DNA of 64,000 bases, from NCBI GenBank assembly GCA_944385535.1, contig CALWXR010000002.1, positions 39,657-103,656 on the forward strand. Direction: 5' to 3'. Below are positions 25,200 to 33,560 of the stretch, piece after piece. The translations under genes were made by a program, and so were the position numbers. Within the stretch, counting starts at the first letter, position 1. Every line of letters begins with the position of its first letter. The notes under the pieces were generated by a model that was given only the letters and a program-made list of their open reading frames with translations, did no database searches and had not been told where the DNA came from. The DNA is from an uncultured Oscillospiraceae bacterium. Lineage in GTDB: Bacteria; Bacillota; Clostridia; Oscillospirales; Oscillospiraceae.

Positions 25200-26126
25200 A
25201 TGCCGGGGCGCAGATTGTGGTACCTGGCAGTCCTGGCAGGCTGCGGGGTATTTTATATCGCCTATGGGGAATGGTTCTCTTCCGTTGCCCTGCTGGTTGT
25301 GCTGCTGCTTCCTCTGCTGAGCCTGGGACTGAGCCTGGGGGCCATTTGGAGCTTCCATATGGAGCCGGAGGGGCCGGACTGGCTGGGCCTGCATGAGGGC
25401 GGGGAGGTTTGGGCCTTGGGATGCAGCGCCTTTCCCATGCCCCCCTTCCGGGGGAAGCTGCGGCTGTGCCACTGCATCACCGGCCAGACCCGGCGGTATT
25501 CCGACCGGGAGGGTCTGCCCACCGCCCACTGCGGCGGAATCCGGGTAACGGTGGAAAAGGGACGGGTCTGCGACTACCTGGGGCTGTTTTCCTTTCCTGT
25601 CCGCTCTCTGGGGCAAAAAACCATTCTCGTTCGCCCAAAGCCCCTGCCCATCGGGGATCTGCCCAGCCCGGAGCGGTACATGGCCATGGCGTGGCGGCCC
25701 AAATTCGGGGGCGGCTTCGGAGAAAATCACGAACTGCGGCTGTACCGTCCCGGGGACAGCCTGAATCAGATTCATTGGAAGCTTACCGCCAAAACCGGCA
25801 AGTGGATGCTTCGGGAGCCTATGGAGCCTGTCCGGGGCCTGGTTCTGGCGACCATGAATCTGCGGGGAACGCCGGAGGAACTGGACCGGAAATTGGGACG
25901 GCTGCTGTGGCTGGGGAACTTCCTGCTGAGCAAGGAGCTCTCCTTTGAGATCCGGGCGCTCACCGGAGACGGCCTGACGGCGCTTCCTGTGAAAACCCAG
26001 CAGGATCTTTCCAAAGCCATGGACACCCTGCTGTGCGCCCCGGCGGCCCGGGCCGGGGATATCCGGCAGCAGGACATCCGTGCCTCCTGGCACTATCACA
26101 TCGGAGGTGAGCCGGATGAAACATAA
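25200..26126 (+). CDS. DUF58 domain membrane protein
   Basis: The 308-residue protein has two N-terminal membrane helices (about 7-50). An outer beta region follows, then the DUF58 motif GENHELRLYRPGDSLNQIHWKLTAKTGKWMLRE, near residue 180. DUF58 proteins have a vWA-like fold and work with MoxR ATPases. The gene begins one base after the MoxR stop codon and overlaps the next gene by 11 bp. Confidence 0.9.
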   Translation: MPGRRLWYLAVLAGCGVFYIAYGEWFSSVALLVVLLLPLLSLGLSLGAIWSFHMEPEGPDWLGLHEGGEVWALGCSAFPMPPFRGKLRLCHCITGQTRRYSDREGLPTAHCGGIRVTVEKGRVCDYLGLFSFPVRSLGQKTILVRPKPLPIGDLPSPERYMAMAWRPKFGGGFGENHELRLYRPGDSLNQIHWKLTAKTGKWMLREPMEPVRGLVLATMNLRGTPEELDRKLGRLLWLGNFLLSKELSFEIRALTGDGLTALPVKTQQDLSKAMDTLLCAPAARAGDIRQQDIRASWHYHIGGEPDET

Positions 26127-28176
26127 CCCCTGGCAGTCAGCGGGGAATGCCGCTGTGGTGGCCCTGATGCTCAGTATTGGCGCGTCTTTTTCCATGGTCA
26201 CCGGCTTTGAACTGACGGTGAGCGCCTCCTGGCTGATTGTGGCGTGCTGCCTGACTGCCTGCGCCGCCTCCGCCGCCTTCTGCCTGAAGCGGGGCGGCTG
26301 GCTGGTGCTGGGCCTGTGGGGGATTGCCGTGGGGTATTTTTGGCGGCAGGGGCAGGCTTGGGAGCAGCTGCTGCAGCTGATTCAGCGGATCAGCTATGTT
26401 TATGACAAAGCCTACCACTGGGGCGCTTTGACCCTGACGGATGCCCCTTGGGACGCGGGCAGGGCCGATCTGCCCATGGGGATTCTGGCTGGGGCGGTGG
26501 CCACCGCCGCCGCCTGGAGCATATGCCGGGGGAAAAGCGGCTTTTTCCCAGCCCTGCTGTCCCTGCTGCCCCTGTGGGCCTGCGTGGTGGTCACGGATAC
26601 GGTTCCCGCCTCCTGGGCGCTGTACCTTCTGCTGCTGGGGTTGATTCTGCTGATTCTCCCCGGGGAAGTGCGCAGGAACAGCCCCGTTCAGGGCCGGCGG
26701 CTCACCGCCGCGGCCGCCCTGCCTGCGGCCTTTCTGCTGGCCTTTATTTTCTGGCTGATGCCCAGAGACGGCTATGAAAACCACGCCCAACAGGTTCAGG
26801 CCCAGCTGTACGCCTGGATTTCGAATATACCGGAAACTGCCGCTTCCGCCGCCCAGAGGGTGACCGTCGTCTGGACGGAGGAGCGCCAGCCGGAGAAGCT
26901 TCGGCTGGATCAATTGGGCCGCCGGATCCAGTCCACGGCCACTGTGATGGAGGTCACCGCGGAGACGGACGATACGCTGTATCTGCGGGGGCAGGATTAT
27001 GACCGTTATGACGGAACCGGATGGCAGATAACCGGCTCCCGGGTGGAAGCCTTCGCCTCCTCCGGGCCGGATCTGGGCCGGGTATCCATCCGCACTGCGG
27101 CCCTGCCCCAGGTGCTGTACGTGCCCTGCTATCCCGGCGGCGGCGTCACCCTCACCGGGGGCAGCGTAAGTAACACCTGGGAGCAGAGGGAGTATTCCTT
27201 CCGCCGAACCGGCCCGCCCTCAGGCTGGCAGGAAGCGGAGGATCTTCCCAACGGGAACGGAACCACGGAGTACCTGGATCTGCCGGAGAATACCCGCCGG
27301 GAAGCCCGGGAGCTGCTTGCCGCCGTCCTCACCGGAGAGGAGACCATTGTGGAAACGGCCCGGAAAATCGGGGATTATGTCCGGGGCTGCGCCCGGTATG
27401 ACTTAAATCCCTCCCGCATGGATTCGGAAGAGGAGGACTTTGCCCTGTGGTTTCTTCAGGAGGCGGAAGCAGGCTACTGCATGCACTTTGCCTCTTCCGC
27501 CGTGGTGCTGCTTCGGGCCGCCGGTGTGGAAGCCCGGTACGTCAGCGGCTATATGATCCGTGCCGAGGCAGGGCAGACCGTCCCCGTCACCGGAGAAAAC
27601 GCCCATGCCTGGGCGGAATACTATGTGCCCTCCCTGGATATCTGGCTGGTGCTGGAGGCTACCCCCGCCGACCCGGATGCCTCCCAGCAGACCGGGGAGA
27701 CATCTGCGACGGCCCCCTCCCAGGAGGAAACCGCCGGGCAGACCGCCCCGGGCCAAAGGGAACCTCAGTATGAGACACTGCCCCCGGCTTCTCAGCCGGA
27801 GGAGCAGCCGGCCCCGGAGGAGAGGCGGATATCTCTGTGGAGCGTCGCCTGGCTGCTTGCCTTTGCCGGGGCGGCGGCAGTCTGTGAACTCCAGCGAAGG
27901 ATCCGGCGGAAGCTTCGCTGCCCCCGCCGCCGGAAAGACCCCAACGGGCAAGCCCTGGACAAGTGGCGGGAAGCCAACCTTCTGGCCGGACGGGCCCAGG
28001 TAACGGTGCCGGAAGAACTGCGGACGCTGGCGGAAAAGGCCAGGTTCAGCCAGCATACCCTGACGGAGGAAGAGCTGGAGCGGTTTGACCGCTTCCTGGA
28101 GGAAGCCCGGGAGCGCCTGAAGGAGAAGCCCTGGTACCGGCGGCTGGTGGATCGATACCTTTACGCCTTGGATTGA
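26116..28176 (+). CDS. Transglutaminase-like (TgpA-type) membrane protein
   Basis: The 686-residue protein has six N-terminal membrane helices (to about residue 225) and an outer transglutaminase-like domain. In the latter, EAGYCMHFASSAVVLLRAAG holds the catalytic Cys, NAHAWAEYY the His, and DIWLVLEATP the Asp region. A Pro/Gln-rich stretch, a further helix (about 573-590) and a cytosolic tail follow. This is the TgpA/DUF3488 layout. The ATG at 26116 follows GGAGGTGAGCCGG and sits inside the end of the DUF58 gene. Cross-linking or protease activity on envelope substrates is an inference. Confidence 0.9.
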   Translation: MKHNPWQSAGNAAVVALMLSIGASFSMVTGFELTVSASWLIVACCLTACAASAAFCLKRGGWLVLGLWGIAVGYFWRQGQAWEQLLQLIQRISYVYDKAYHWGALTLTDAPWDAGRADLPMGILAGAVATAAAWSICRGKSGFFPALLSLLPLWACVVVTDTVPASWALYLLLLGLILLILPGEVRRNSPVQGRRLTAAAALPAAFLLAFIFWLMPRDGYENHAQQVQAQLYAWISNIPETAASAAQRVTVVWTEERQPEKLRLDQLGRRIQSTATVMEVTAETDDTLYLRGQDYDRYDGTGWQITGSRVEAFASSGPDLGRVSIRTAALPQVLYVPCYPGGGVTLTGGSVSNTWEQREYSFRRTGPPSGWQEAEDLPNGNGTTEYLDLPENTRREARELLAAVLTGEETIVETARKIGDYVRGCARYDLNPSRMDSEEEDFALWFLQEAEAGYCMHFASSAVVLLRAAGVEARYVSGYMIRAEAGQTVPVTGENAHAWAEYYVPSLDIWLVLEATPADPDASQQTGETSATAPSQEETAGQTAPGQREPQYETLPPASQPEEQPAPEERRISLWSVAWLLAFAGAAAVCELQRRIRRKLRCPRRRKDPNGQALDKWREANLLAGRAQVTVPEELRTLAEKARFSQHTLTEEELERFDRFLEEARERLKEKPWYRRLVDRYLYALD

Positions 28177-28197
28177 CCATAGGAAAAGGAGATTGTT

Positions 28198-28479
28198 ATG
28201 GAATCGAAATTCATTGCCGCCTGGGAGGAAAACCGGAAAAAAGCCGCTGAGCTGGGAGTGAACATGCGCCCGGTGGCCCCGGAGGAAGCTATGAAAGCCG
28301 CCCGCCGGATCCTGTCCGGCAGACGGCTCAGCGACGGCTTTCAGCAGCTTGGCGCCCGGGGACGGCTGGACTTAAGCCTGGAAGCCCTGGCGGTGGACAA
28401 GCGGTTTACCCTTCTGTTTTCCGACGAGGAGGCCAACGAAGCCCTGACACGCTTACTGGAGGCCGGCTATTTCTTTTGA
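28198..28479 (+). CDS. Small hypothetical protein
   Basis: The 93-residue, soluble, mostly helical protein (MESKFIAAWEENRKKAAELG) has no recognised domain. A GGAGATTGTT ribosome site precedes it, and it lies 21 bp after the transglutaminase gene, so it is probably the last gene of that operon. Its transcript would end at the hairpin at 28494-28527, which lacks a T-run because a repeat element follows directly. Confidence 0.65.
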   Translation: MESKFIAAWEENRKKAAELGVNMRPVAPEEAMKAARRILSGRRLSDGFQQLGARGRLDLSLEALAVDKRFTLLFSDEEANEALTRLLEAGYFF

Positions 28480-28493
28480 ATCACAGCGCAAGC

Positions 28494-28764
28494 AAGGGGT
28501 TGTCTCTAAAAGCTGAGACAACCCCTTCAGGCTGTTGAAAAACCCCTTCGGGGCTTTTCAACAAAGGAGTTGCAGTCTGCTTCGCGCACTCCCTGTGCGC
28601 CTATGGCTCACAACTCCCACACTGCGCAGCCTGAGATGTATTTTCTGCCAGGTACACGCCCCGGCAGAAAATGATTGAATCTTTTTTGCCGCTGCGGCGG
28701 CAAATTCTGCGAAGCTTTTTCGACACTCTGAAGGGATTGTCTCTAAAAGCTGAGACAACCCCTT
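28494..28764. repeat. Family 1 TIR element, copy B, with duplicated flanking hairpin
   Basis: A 34-bp hairpin (GGTTGTCTC, loop TAAAAGCT, GAGACAACC) occurs at 28494-28527 and again at 28731-28764 with one change. Only the second copy is followed by a T-run (GTTTTTTATTTTT). Between them lies an element of about 205 bp (28527-28731) with ends TCAGGCTGTTGAAAAA and TTTTTCGACACTCTGA, the same terminal inverted repeats as copies A and C but a different interior. This looks like insertion into a transcription terminator with duplication of the hairpin. No gene is visible inside. Confidence 0.82.
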
Positions 28765-28769
28765 GTTTT

Positions 28770-29210
28770 TTATTTTTCCAAAGCTATGACCTTATCGATC
28801 CGGCGCCGGTGCCGCTCTTCTCCGGAAAACTCCGTGCCCAGCCAGGTGTCCACGATCTCCAGGGCCAGGTTTTCTCCCACCACGCCGGCGCCCAGGGCCA
28901 TCATATTGGCGTCGTTGTGGAGCCGGGTCATTTTGGCGGACCAGGGATCCGACAGCAGGGCGCAGCGTACGCCGCGGATCTTGTTGGCGGAGATGGATAC
29001 GCCGATGCCGGTGGTGCACAGCACGATGCCCTTCTCGCACTGCCCCGAGACCACCGCTTTGGCGGCGGCGGCGGCAAAGTCGGGATAGTCGCAGCTGTCC
29101 GGGCTGTAGGTGCCGCAGTCCAGAACCTGGTGGCCCTGCTTTTCCAGATGGGCCGCAAGGATGTTCTTCAGGGCGAACCCGCCGTGATCACAGCCGATTG
29201 AAATCTTCAT
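28770..29210 (-). CDS. rpiB: Ribose 5-phosphate isomerase B
   Basis: RpiB interconverts ribose 5-phosphate and ribulose 5-phosphate. The 146-residue protein has IGCDHGGFALKN, LDCGTYSPDSCDYPDFA, GIVLCTTGIGVSISANKIRGVRCAL with the active-site Cys, and HNDANMMALGAGVVG. The length is standard. It lies 40 bp downstream of the SDR gene on the same strand and shares its 3' side with the duplicated hairpin. Confidence 0.96.
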   Translation of the reverse strand: MKISIGCDHGGFALKNILAAHLEKQGHQVLDCGTYSPDSCDYPDFAAAAAKAVVSGQCEKGIVLCTTGIGVSISANKIRGVRCALLSDPWSAKMTRLHNDANMMALGAGVVGENLALEIVDTWLGTEFSGEERHRRRIDKVIALEK

Positions 29211-29249
29211 CTTCCATTCTCTCCTTGTAAATAATTCATTTTCACGCGG

Positions 29250-29948
29250 TCAAATCACATAGCCGCCGTTTACCGGCAGCACCTGGCCGGTGACGAACTC
29301 CGCCTGGGCCAGATATTCTATGGCCTTCGCCACGTCCATGGGGGTTCCGTTGCGGCCTACGCAGCCTTCCCGGGCCATATCCGCCAGGATCTCGGGATCC
29401 ACGTGGGCGCACATGTCCGTTTCGATCACCCCGGGAGCCACGCAGTTGACCCGGATGCCGCTGGGGCCCAGCTCCTTGGCCAGGGCCTTGGTCAGGGCGA
29501 TGACCGCCCCCTTGGTGGCGGAGTAGGCCGCCTCGCAGGAAGCGCCCACCTGCCCCCACATGCTGGACAGGGTGACGATGCTGCCCCGCTGCTTTTTCAG
29601 GAAAAAGGGCATGGCGGCGTTGACACAGTGGTAAACGCCCTTCACATTTACCGCGAAGATCCGATCCCAGTCCCCTTCGGACATGTCGCGCATCAGCCCA
29701 AAGCGGGAGATCCCGGCGTTGCAAACCAGGATGTCCACATCCTCTATCTGCCGGAAGGCCGCCGCAACCGCCCCGCCGTCCGCCACATCGCAGCACACAG
29801 CCGCCGCGCCGGTTTTTTCCGCTGCGGCCCGGGCCGCCAAGTGATTCTTTTCATAGAAAAAGGTTACCCGATCTCCCCGGGCGGCAAACAGCTCCACCGT
29901 TGCGGCGCCGATCCCCCGGGAACCGCCGGTGATCACAACACTTGCCAA
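29250..29948 (-). CDS. SDR-family reductase (FabG/YmfI-like)
   Basis: The 232-residue short-chain dehydrogenase has the NAD(P) motif TGGSRGIG near residue 7, CNAGI near 88, the catalytic Ser in SSMWG, and Y-x-x-x-K in AYSATKGA. The tail is VNGGYVI. The SSMWGQVGASCE wording is seen in the elongation factor P 5-aminopentanone reductase (YmfI) group rather than ordinary FabG, so that role is plausible but not certain. It is upstream of rpiB on the same strand. Confidence 0.82.
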   Translation of the reverse strand: MASVVITGGSRGIGAATVELFAARGDRVTFFYEKNHLAARAAAEKTGAAAVCCDVADGGAVAAAFRQIEDVDILVCNAGISRFGLMRDMSEGDWDRIFAVNVKGVYHCVNAAMPFFLKKQRGSIVTLSSMWGQVGASCEAAYSATKGAVIALTKALAKELGPSGIRVNCVAPGVIETDMCAHVDPEILADMAREGCVGRNGTPMDVAKAIEYLAQAEFVTGQVLPVNGGYVI

Positions 29949-29973
29949 TTTTCTTACCTCCGTACGGCAAAAT

Positions 29974-30000
29974 ATCGGGCTGCCGCCGTGGCAGCCCGAT
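29974..30000 (-). terminator. Terminator after the S1-domain gene
   Basis: The minus-strand stem ATCGGGCTGC / GCAGCCCGAT with a 7-base loop is followed by ATTTTG, 8 bases past the stop codon of the S1 gene. Confidence 0.75.
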
Positions 30001-30007
30001 GGCTATG

Positions 30008-30472
30008 TTATCTTCTTCTGCTCTTGGTCCGATGGTCGGAGTACTGCTTGATGGAGGAGATCTTGCTGTCGGATTCAGACAGGAAGGCCTTCAGCTTTTC
30101 CTCAAAGAGCTGGTCGGCGGTTTTGGGGGCCGCAGGCGGAACCGGAGCGCGCTGGGGCCGGTTCTGAGAGGCATTCCGGGAATTGCCGCCCTCCTGGCGG
30201 TTGGATCGGGGACTCCGGGAACCGCTGTCCCGGGCGGGCTTGGGCTCCAGGCGCTTGATGGAAAGATTGATCTTCCCATTCTCCGTGCCGATGACCATGA
30301 CCTTTACATCCTGCCCCTCGGTCAGATGCTGCCGAATGTCGCTGACATAGGCATTGGCAACCTCAGAAATATGTACCATGCCGGTCTTGTTCTCCGGCAG
30401 GGAAATAAAGGCGCCGAAATTGGTGATAGACTTGACTTTTCCTTCTAAAATGGCTCCTACGGTTAACTCCAT
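30008..30472 (-). CDS. S1 RNA-binding domain protein (YabR-like)
   Basis: The 154-residue protein has an S1 domain over the first 75 residues (VGAILEGKVKSITNFGAFISLPENKTGMVHISEV), followed by a basic, disordered Arg/Ser/Asn-rich tail and a C-terminal helix. It follows yabP-yabQ-divIC exactly as yabR does in Bacillus subtilis, so I read it as the YabR orthologue. The function is unclear but probably RNA-related. Confidence 0.88.
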   Translation of the reverse strand: MELTVGAILEGKVKSITNFGAFISLPENKTGMVHISEVANAYVSDIRQHLTEGQDVKVMVIGTENGKINLSIKRLEPKPARDSGSRSPRSNRQEGGNSRNASQNRPQRAPVPPAAPKTADQLFEEKLKAFLSESDSKISSIKQYSDHRTKSRRR

Positions 30473-30523
30473 GTTTGCTTTGCTTCCTCCATATGTTCTA
30501 GGCGTTTATCTTGCCCGATTCAC

Positions 30524-30829
30524 TTATTCCGCCGGATTCACGTCAATGAGAATATCGTCCGGATCCACCAATCCCAGCTCCTCCCGGGCGATCTGGCGCA
30601 CGCTGTTTACCGCGTCGTAATTGTCGATCTTTCCCTGGAGATCCTCGTTCGCGTGTTCCAGGGCGGCGGCTTCTCCCCGCATTTCTTCGGTTTCCGCCTG
30701 AATCGCGCCGTGAACCCAGCTCAGGGCGACCAAAGTCGCCGTAGAAAACAGGATCAAAACGATCACCAGGATCTTCAGTACAGGTGAGCTGGCGCGCAGA
30801 ACCACTTTTCCCTTGCGCTTTTCTTTCAT
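30524..30829 (-). CDS. divIC: Septum formation initiator DivIC/FtsB-like
   Basis: The 101-residue protein has a short basic cytosolic tail, one membrane helix (about 17-37) and a coiled coil (AETEEMRGEAAALEHANEDLQGKI). It closes with the family block VRQIAREELGLVDPDDIL. DivIC works with FtsL and DivIB in the divisome. The position between yabQ and the S1 gene matches the Bacillus order. The yabQ frame stays open across almost the whole gene in another frame. Confidence 0.88.
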   Translation of the reverse strand: MKEKRKGKVVLRASSPVLKILVIVLILFSTATLVALSWVHGAIQAETEEMRGEAAALEHANEDLQGKIDNYDAVNSVRQIAREELGLVDPDDILIDVNPAE

Positions 30830-31283
30830 TGGGGATACCTCCGTTGCTGTGCCGGTTCTTCCGACGATGATTCCATTTTATTGTAACCCATTTTTCCCCA
30901 GATGCAAACAAAATTTTTGCAAAATGAAAAATTTTTTTTGCGGGCAGCAGCAGAATCCGCCGAATCTCCCTGAAAACCTGCCAGAACCTGGAAAATACCG
31001 GCCTGAGCAAGGCGCCCAGGGTCATTTCCCAGGCCGCGCCCCCCGCCGCCATCCCCAAGAGAAGCCCGATCCGCACTTCTCCCGCGCAGAGGGCGAAGCA
31101 TACGTACAGCCAGGCCCAGAGGGCGCCCGCCACAAACAGCCCGTCCGCCAAAAGGGTGTGCCGGGGCCGGAGAGGACGCAGGAATCCATAGTACGCCCCC
31201 AGCAGGGCCCCCATCAGAACACTGCCCGCAAACCGCCCGGCGGCAAGGGCCGGGGCCGTCAACCGAACAGGCGGCGCTTCCAT
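30543..31283 (-). CDS. yabQ: Spore cortex protein YabQ with unusual open 3' extension
   Basis: Residues 1-150 fit YabQ, a polytopic membrane protein of the mother cell needed for cortex formation. The helices include FAGSVLMGALLGAYYGFLR, then LLADGLFVAGALWAWLYVCFAL and GEVRIGLLLGMAAGG, and end in KKIFHFAKILFASGEKW. After about residue 150 the frame runs on for some 95 codons through divIC in a different frame, giving Arg/Gly-rich nonsense-like sequence. Either a stop was lost or there is a frameshift. A TTG at 31262 is an alternative start; the ATG overlaps yabP by 25 bp. Confidence 0.75.
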   Translation of the reverse strand: MEAPPVRLTAPALAAGRFAGSVLMGALLGAYYGFLRPLRPRHTLLADGLFVAGALWAWLYVCFALCAGEVRIGLLLGMAAGGAAWEMTLGALLRPVFSRFWQVFREIRRILLLPAKKIFHFAKILFASGEKWVTIKWNHRRKNRHSNGGIPNERKAQGKSGSARQLTCTEDPGDRFDPVFYGDFGRPELGSRRDSGGNRRNAGRSRRPGTRERGSPGKDRQLRRGKQRAPDRPGGAGIGGSGRYSH

Positions 31284-31525
31284 CCGCCGCTTTGCCGTGG
31301 CTCTTCATACACCAGAGAGGAAACGGTGCCGTCCACCTGCACCTGTCCGCCCTCCAGGGATAGGGTTTTCAGCTGCAATTCCCGGCCCTGAACGATCAGC
31401 GTTCCCAGGGAGGTTTGCAGCACCACCGCCCCATCATCAAAGCTGACCACTTCCGTTACGCCGGTCATGGTCAGCTGCCGCCGGTCGTTGAGGCTGAGTT
31501 TGTGGGGCAGTCGCTCTTCCGTCAT
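31259..31525 (-). CDS. yabP: Sporulation protein YabP
   Basis: The 88-residue protein has the YabP/YqfC fold signature: HKLSLNDRRQLTMTGVTEVVSFDDGAVVLQT, then LIVQGRELQLKTLSLEGGQVQVDGTVSSLVY. YabP is needed for spore cortex assembly. The ATG at 31525 is 7 bases from GGAGGG, better placed than the ATG at 31531. Upstream, GCATAT and CATAGCCT, 15 bases apart, loosely resemble a sigma-E promoter. It heads the yabP-yabQ-divIC-yabR set. Confidence 0.92.
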   Translation of the reverse strand: MTEERLPHKLSLNDRRQLTMTGVTEVVSFDDGAVVLQTSLGTLIVQGRELQLKTLSLEGGQVQVDGTVSSLVYEEPRQSGGWKRRLFG

Positions 31526-31577
31526 AGCCATCCCTCCTTGACAAAGGCTATGCAAAAACGGAAGCGGATATGCCCCG

Positions 31578-31606
31578 TTGACACAGCCTTCAAATCCGGG
31601 TATACT
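31578..31606 (+). promoter_or_regulatory. Promoter of the DUF308 gene
   Basis: TTGACA (31578-31583), 17 bp, TATACT (31601-31606), about 47 bases before the start codon at 31653. It is close to consensus. Confidence 0.8.
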
Positions 31607-31652
31607 GATATGGAAATGTGACTGCCGAAACAACCAGCAGGAGGGATTATGT

Positions 31653-32177
31653 ATGGATAAGAATAAACTGTTGACGCTGCTTTCCCGATTGATGACGCCG
31701 GTGCTGCTGATCGTTCTGGGACTGGTCCTGCTGGTCAACCCGGACTCCGCCTCCGCCCTGGCGGCAAAGGTGCTGGGCTGGGTGCTGGTGATCGCGGGTA
31801 TTGGGTTCGGCATTGGGGCCGTGACCAGGCCGGTGGGCACGGCGGGCAAAGTCCTGGGGGCGGTGGTGTGCCTGGCTCTTGGGGTCTGGCTGCTGCGCAA
31901 TCCCCTGGCCCTGGCGGCGGGCATCGGGCGGTTTGCCGGGATCCTGCTGGTCATTCGGGCCGTACAGGATCTGCTTTGGGAACGGCGCGCCCTTCCGGTG
32001 ATCACCCTGGTCATCGGCGTGGTGCTGATCCTGCTGCCCATGACCACCTCCCGGGTGGTTCTGAGCCTGTGCGGCGTTGCGGTAGCGGCTCTGGGCGTCA
32101 TTATGCTGCTGCAGCGGCTGAAAGAGGATCGGGAGCCCACGGATTTTGACGGCCCGGACATCATCGACGCATTATGA
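31653..32177 (+). CDS. DUF308 (HdeD-type) membrane protein
   Basis: The 174-residue protein has six hydrophobic helices in the paired pattern of the HdeD/DUF308 family (VLLIVLGLVLLVNPDSASALAAKVLGWVLVIAGI). E. coli HdeD is linked with acid resistance; a function here is not known. The start at 31653 follows GGAGGGATT. It overlaps the phosphopantetheinyl transferase gene by 4 bp. Confidence 0.82.
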   Translation: MDKNKLLTLLSRLMTPVLLIVLGLVLLVNPDSASALAAKVLGWVLVIAGIGFGIGAVTRPVGTAGKVLGAVVCLALGVWLLRNPLALAAGIGRFAGILLVIRAVQDLLWERRALPVITLVIGVVLILLPMTTSRVVLSLCGVAVAALGVIMLLQRLKEDREPTDFDGPDIIDAL

Positions 32178-32689
32178 TCCTCGGCGGATGTGATCTGAAC
32201 GGCCGCAGCGGCCACGAAGCCGGACGGGCCCTTTTGTCAGAGCTTTATCTCCGGGAAACCGGGGAAGCCCTTCCGCCCATTTTGATTGCCCCGGGCGGGA
32301 AGCCCTACTTTGAAAACAGCCCCTGGCATTTTTCCATCACCCATACAAAACGCCGGGCCTTCTGCGTTCTGTCCCGGGGGGAGGTGGGGATCGACGCGGA
32401 GGAACTGGATCGGAACATCCAATTAAAGCTGGCGGAGAAGATCCTGTCCCCGGGGGAAAAGGCCCAGTATGACGCGGCCCCGGACAAGACAAGGGCCCTT
32501 CTGACCTTCTGGGTGCTGAAAGAGGCCTTGGTCAAGCTTACGGGAGAAGGCCTCCGGGGTTATCCCAACCATACGAACTTTTCTCTGACGGATCCCCGGG
32601 TTCGGGAGATCCGGGGCTGTCTGGTGGCGATTCTGGAAGAGCCGATACCGCCGGAAGGCGGGGAGAGGAGCGGAACCCATGTTATTTGA
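32174..32689 (+). CDS. 4'-phosphopantetheinyl transferase superfamily protein
   Basis: These enzymes move phosphopantetheine from CoA to a Ser of carrier proteins. The 171-residue product has FSITHTKRRAFCVLS, GIDAEEL with a magnesium ligand, and FWVLKEALVKLTGEGL with the W-x-x-KEA block, the Sfp-type order. It is short for Sfp, closer to a compact or half-size form. It sits between the DUF308 and TatD genes with 4-bp and 11-bp overlaps; no carrier-protein gene is close by. Confidence 0.85.
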   Translation: MILGGCDLNGRSGHEAGRALLSELYLRETGEALPPILIAPGGKPYFENSPWHFSITHTKRRAFCVLSRGEVGIDAEELDRNIQLKLAEKILSPGEKAQYDAAPDKTRALLTFWVLKEALVKLTGEGLRGYPNHTNFSLTDPRVREIRGCLVAILEEPIPPEGGERSGTHVI

Positions 32690-33443
32690 TACCCATGCCC
32701 ATATGGACGACCGGGCCTTTGATACGGATCGGGAGGCCCTGCTGTCCTCCCTGCCGGAGCAGGGCGTGGCGCTGCTGATGAATCCGGGATGCAGTCTGGC
32801 TTCCTCCCGGAACGCCGCCCGGCTGGCCCGGGAATATGACTACATCTACGCCGCCGCGGGCAGCCACCCGGACGCGGCCGATGAAGTAAACGAGGACGTT
32901 CTGGAAGCGTACAGAGTGTTATGTAAACAAAATCCCAAGATCAAGGCCATTGGCGAAATCGGCCTGGACTATCACTACGAGGACATTCCGAGACACATCC
33001 AGCTTGCGGCCTTCCGGGCCCAGATGGCCCTGGCCCGGGAATTGGATCTGCCGGTGATCGTCCACGAGCGGGAAGCCCACGAGGACGGCATGGCGGTGGT
33101 TGGGGAATTTCCCCAGGTCACCGGGGTGTTCCACTGCTATTCCGGCTCGGCGGAAATGGCCCGCCAGCTGGTAAGCAAGGGCTGGTACATCGGCTTTACC
33201 GGGGTGCTCACCTTCAAGAACGCCCGAAAAGCCGTTGAAGTGGCCCGGAGCGTTCCCCTGGATCGGATTGTGCTGGAAACCGACTGCCCCTACATGGCGC
33301 CGGAGCCCTTCCGGGGCAGGCGAAACGACCCGGGCAAGCTCTACCGAATGGCGGAAACGCTGGCGCAGCTTCGGGGCCTGCCGGTGGAAGAGATCCGGGC
33401 CGTCACCCTGGAAAACGGGAAGCGGCTGTATCGGATCGTCTAA
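32679..33443 (+). CDS. TatD-family metal-dependent DNase
   Basis: The 254-residue TIM-barrel hydrolase has the metal ligands DTHAHMDD, GEIGLDYHY, VIVHEREAHED, VFHCYSGS and LETDCPYMAP. TatD proteins are 3'-5' exonucleases. The start overlaps the transferase gene by 11 bp, and it closes the operon at the terminator 33472-33513. Confidence 0.93.
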   Translation: MLFDTHAHMDDRAFDTDREALLSSLPEQGVALLMNPGCSLASSRNAARLAREYDYIYAAAGSHPDAADEVNEDVLEAYRVLCKQNPKIKAIGEIGLDYHYEDIPRHIQLAAFRAQMALARELDLPVIVHEREAHEDGMAVVGEFPQVTGVFHCYSGSAEMARQLVSKGWYIGFTGVLTFKNARKAVEVARSVPLDRIVLETDCPYMAPEPFRGRRNDPGKLYRMAETLAQLRGLPVEEIRAVTLENGKRLYRIV

Positions 33444-33471
33444 AGGCCGTTCTTTCCTTACAGAAAGCATA

Positions 33472-33513
33472 AAAACAGCCGCTGCTCAAAAGCTGAGCCG
33501 CGGCTGTTTTTTT
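33472..33513 (+). terminator. Terminator after tatD
   Basis: The stem AACAGCCGCTGCTC / GAGCCGCGGCTGTT is followed by a run of T. Confidence 0.88.
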
Positions 33514-33560
33514 GCTTCATACGGATTCTCTTTTAAATATTAGAGAATCCTATGAGACGG

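Noticed and set aside
28494-28764. A group IIC intron inserted at a terminator
   Set aside because: Such introns target terminators, but this insert is only about 205 bp, lacks a visible domain V and reverse transcriptase, and has inverted ends and a duplicated target, which introns do not make.
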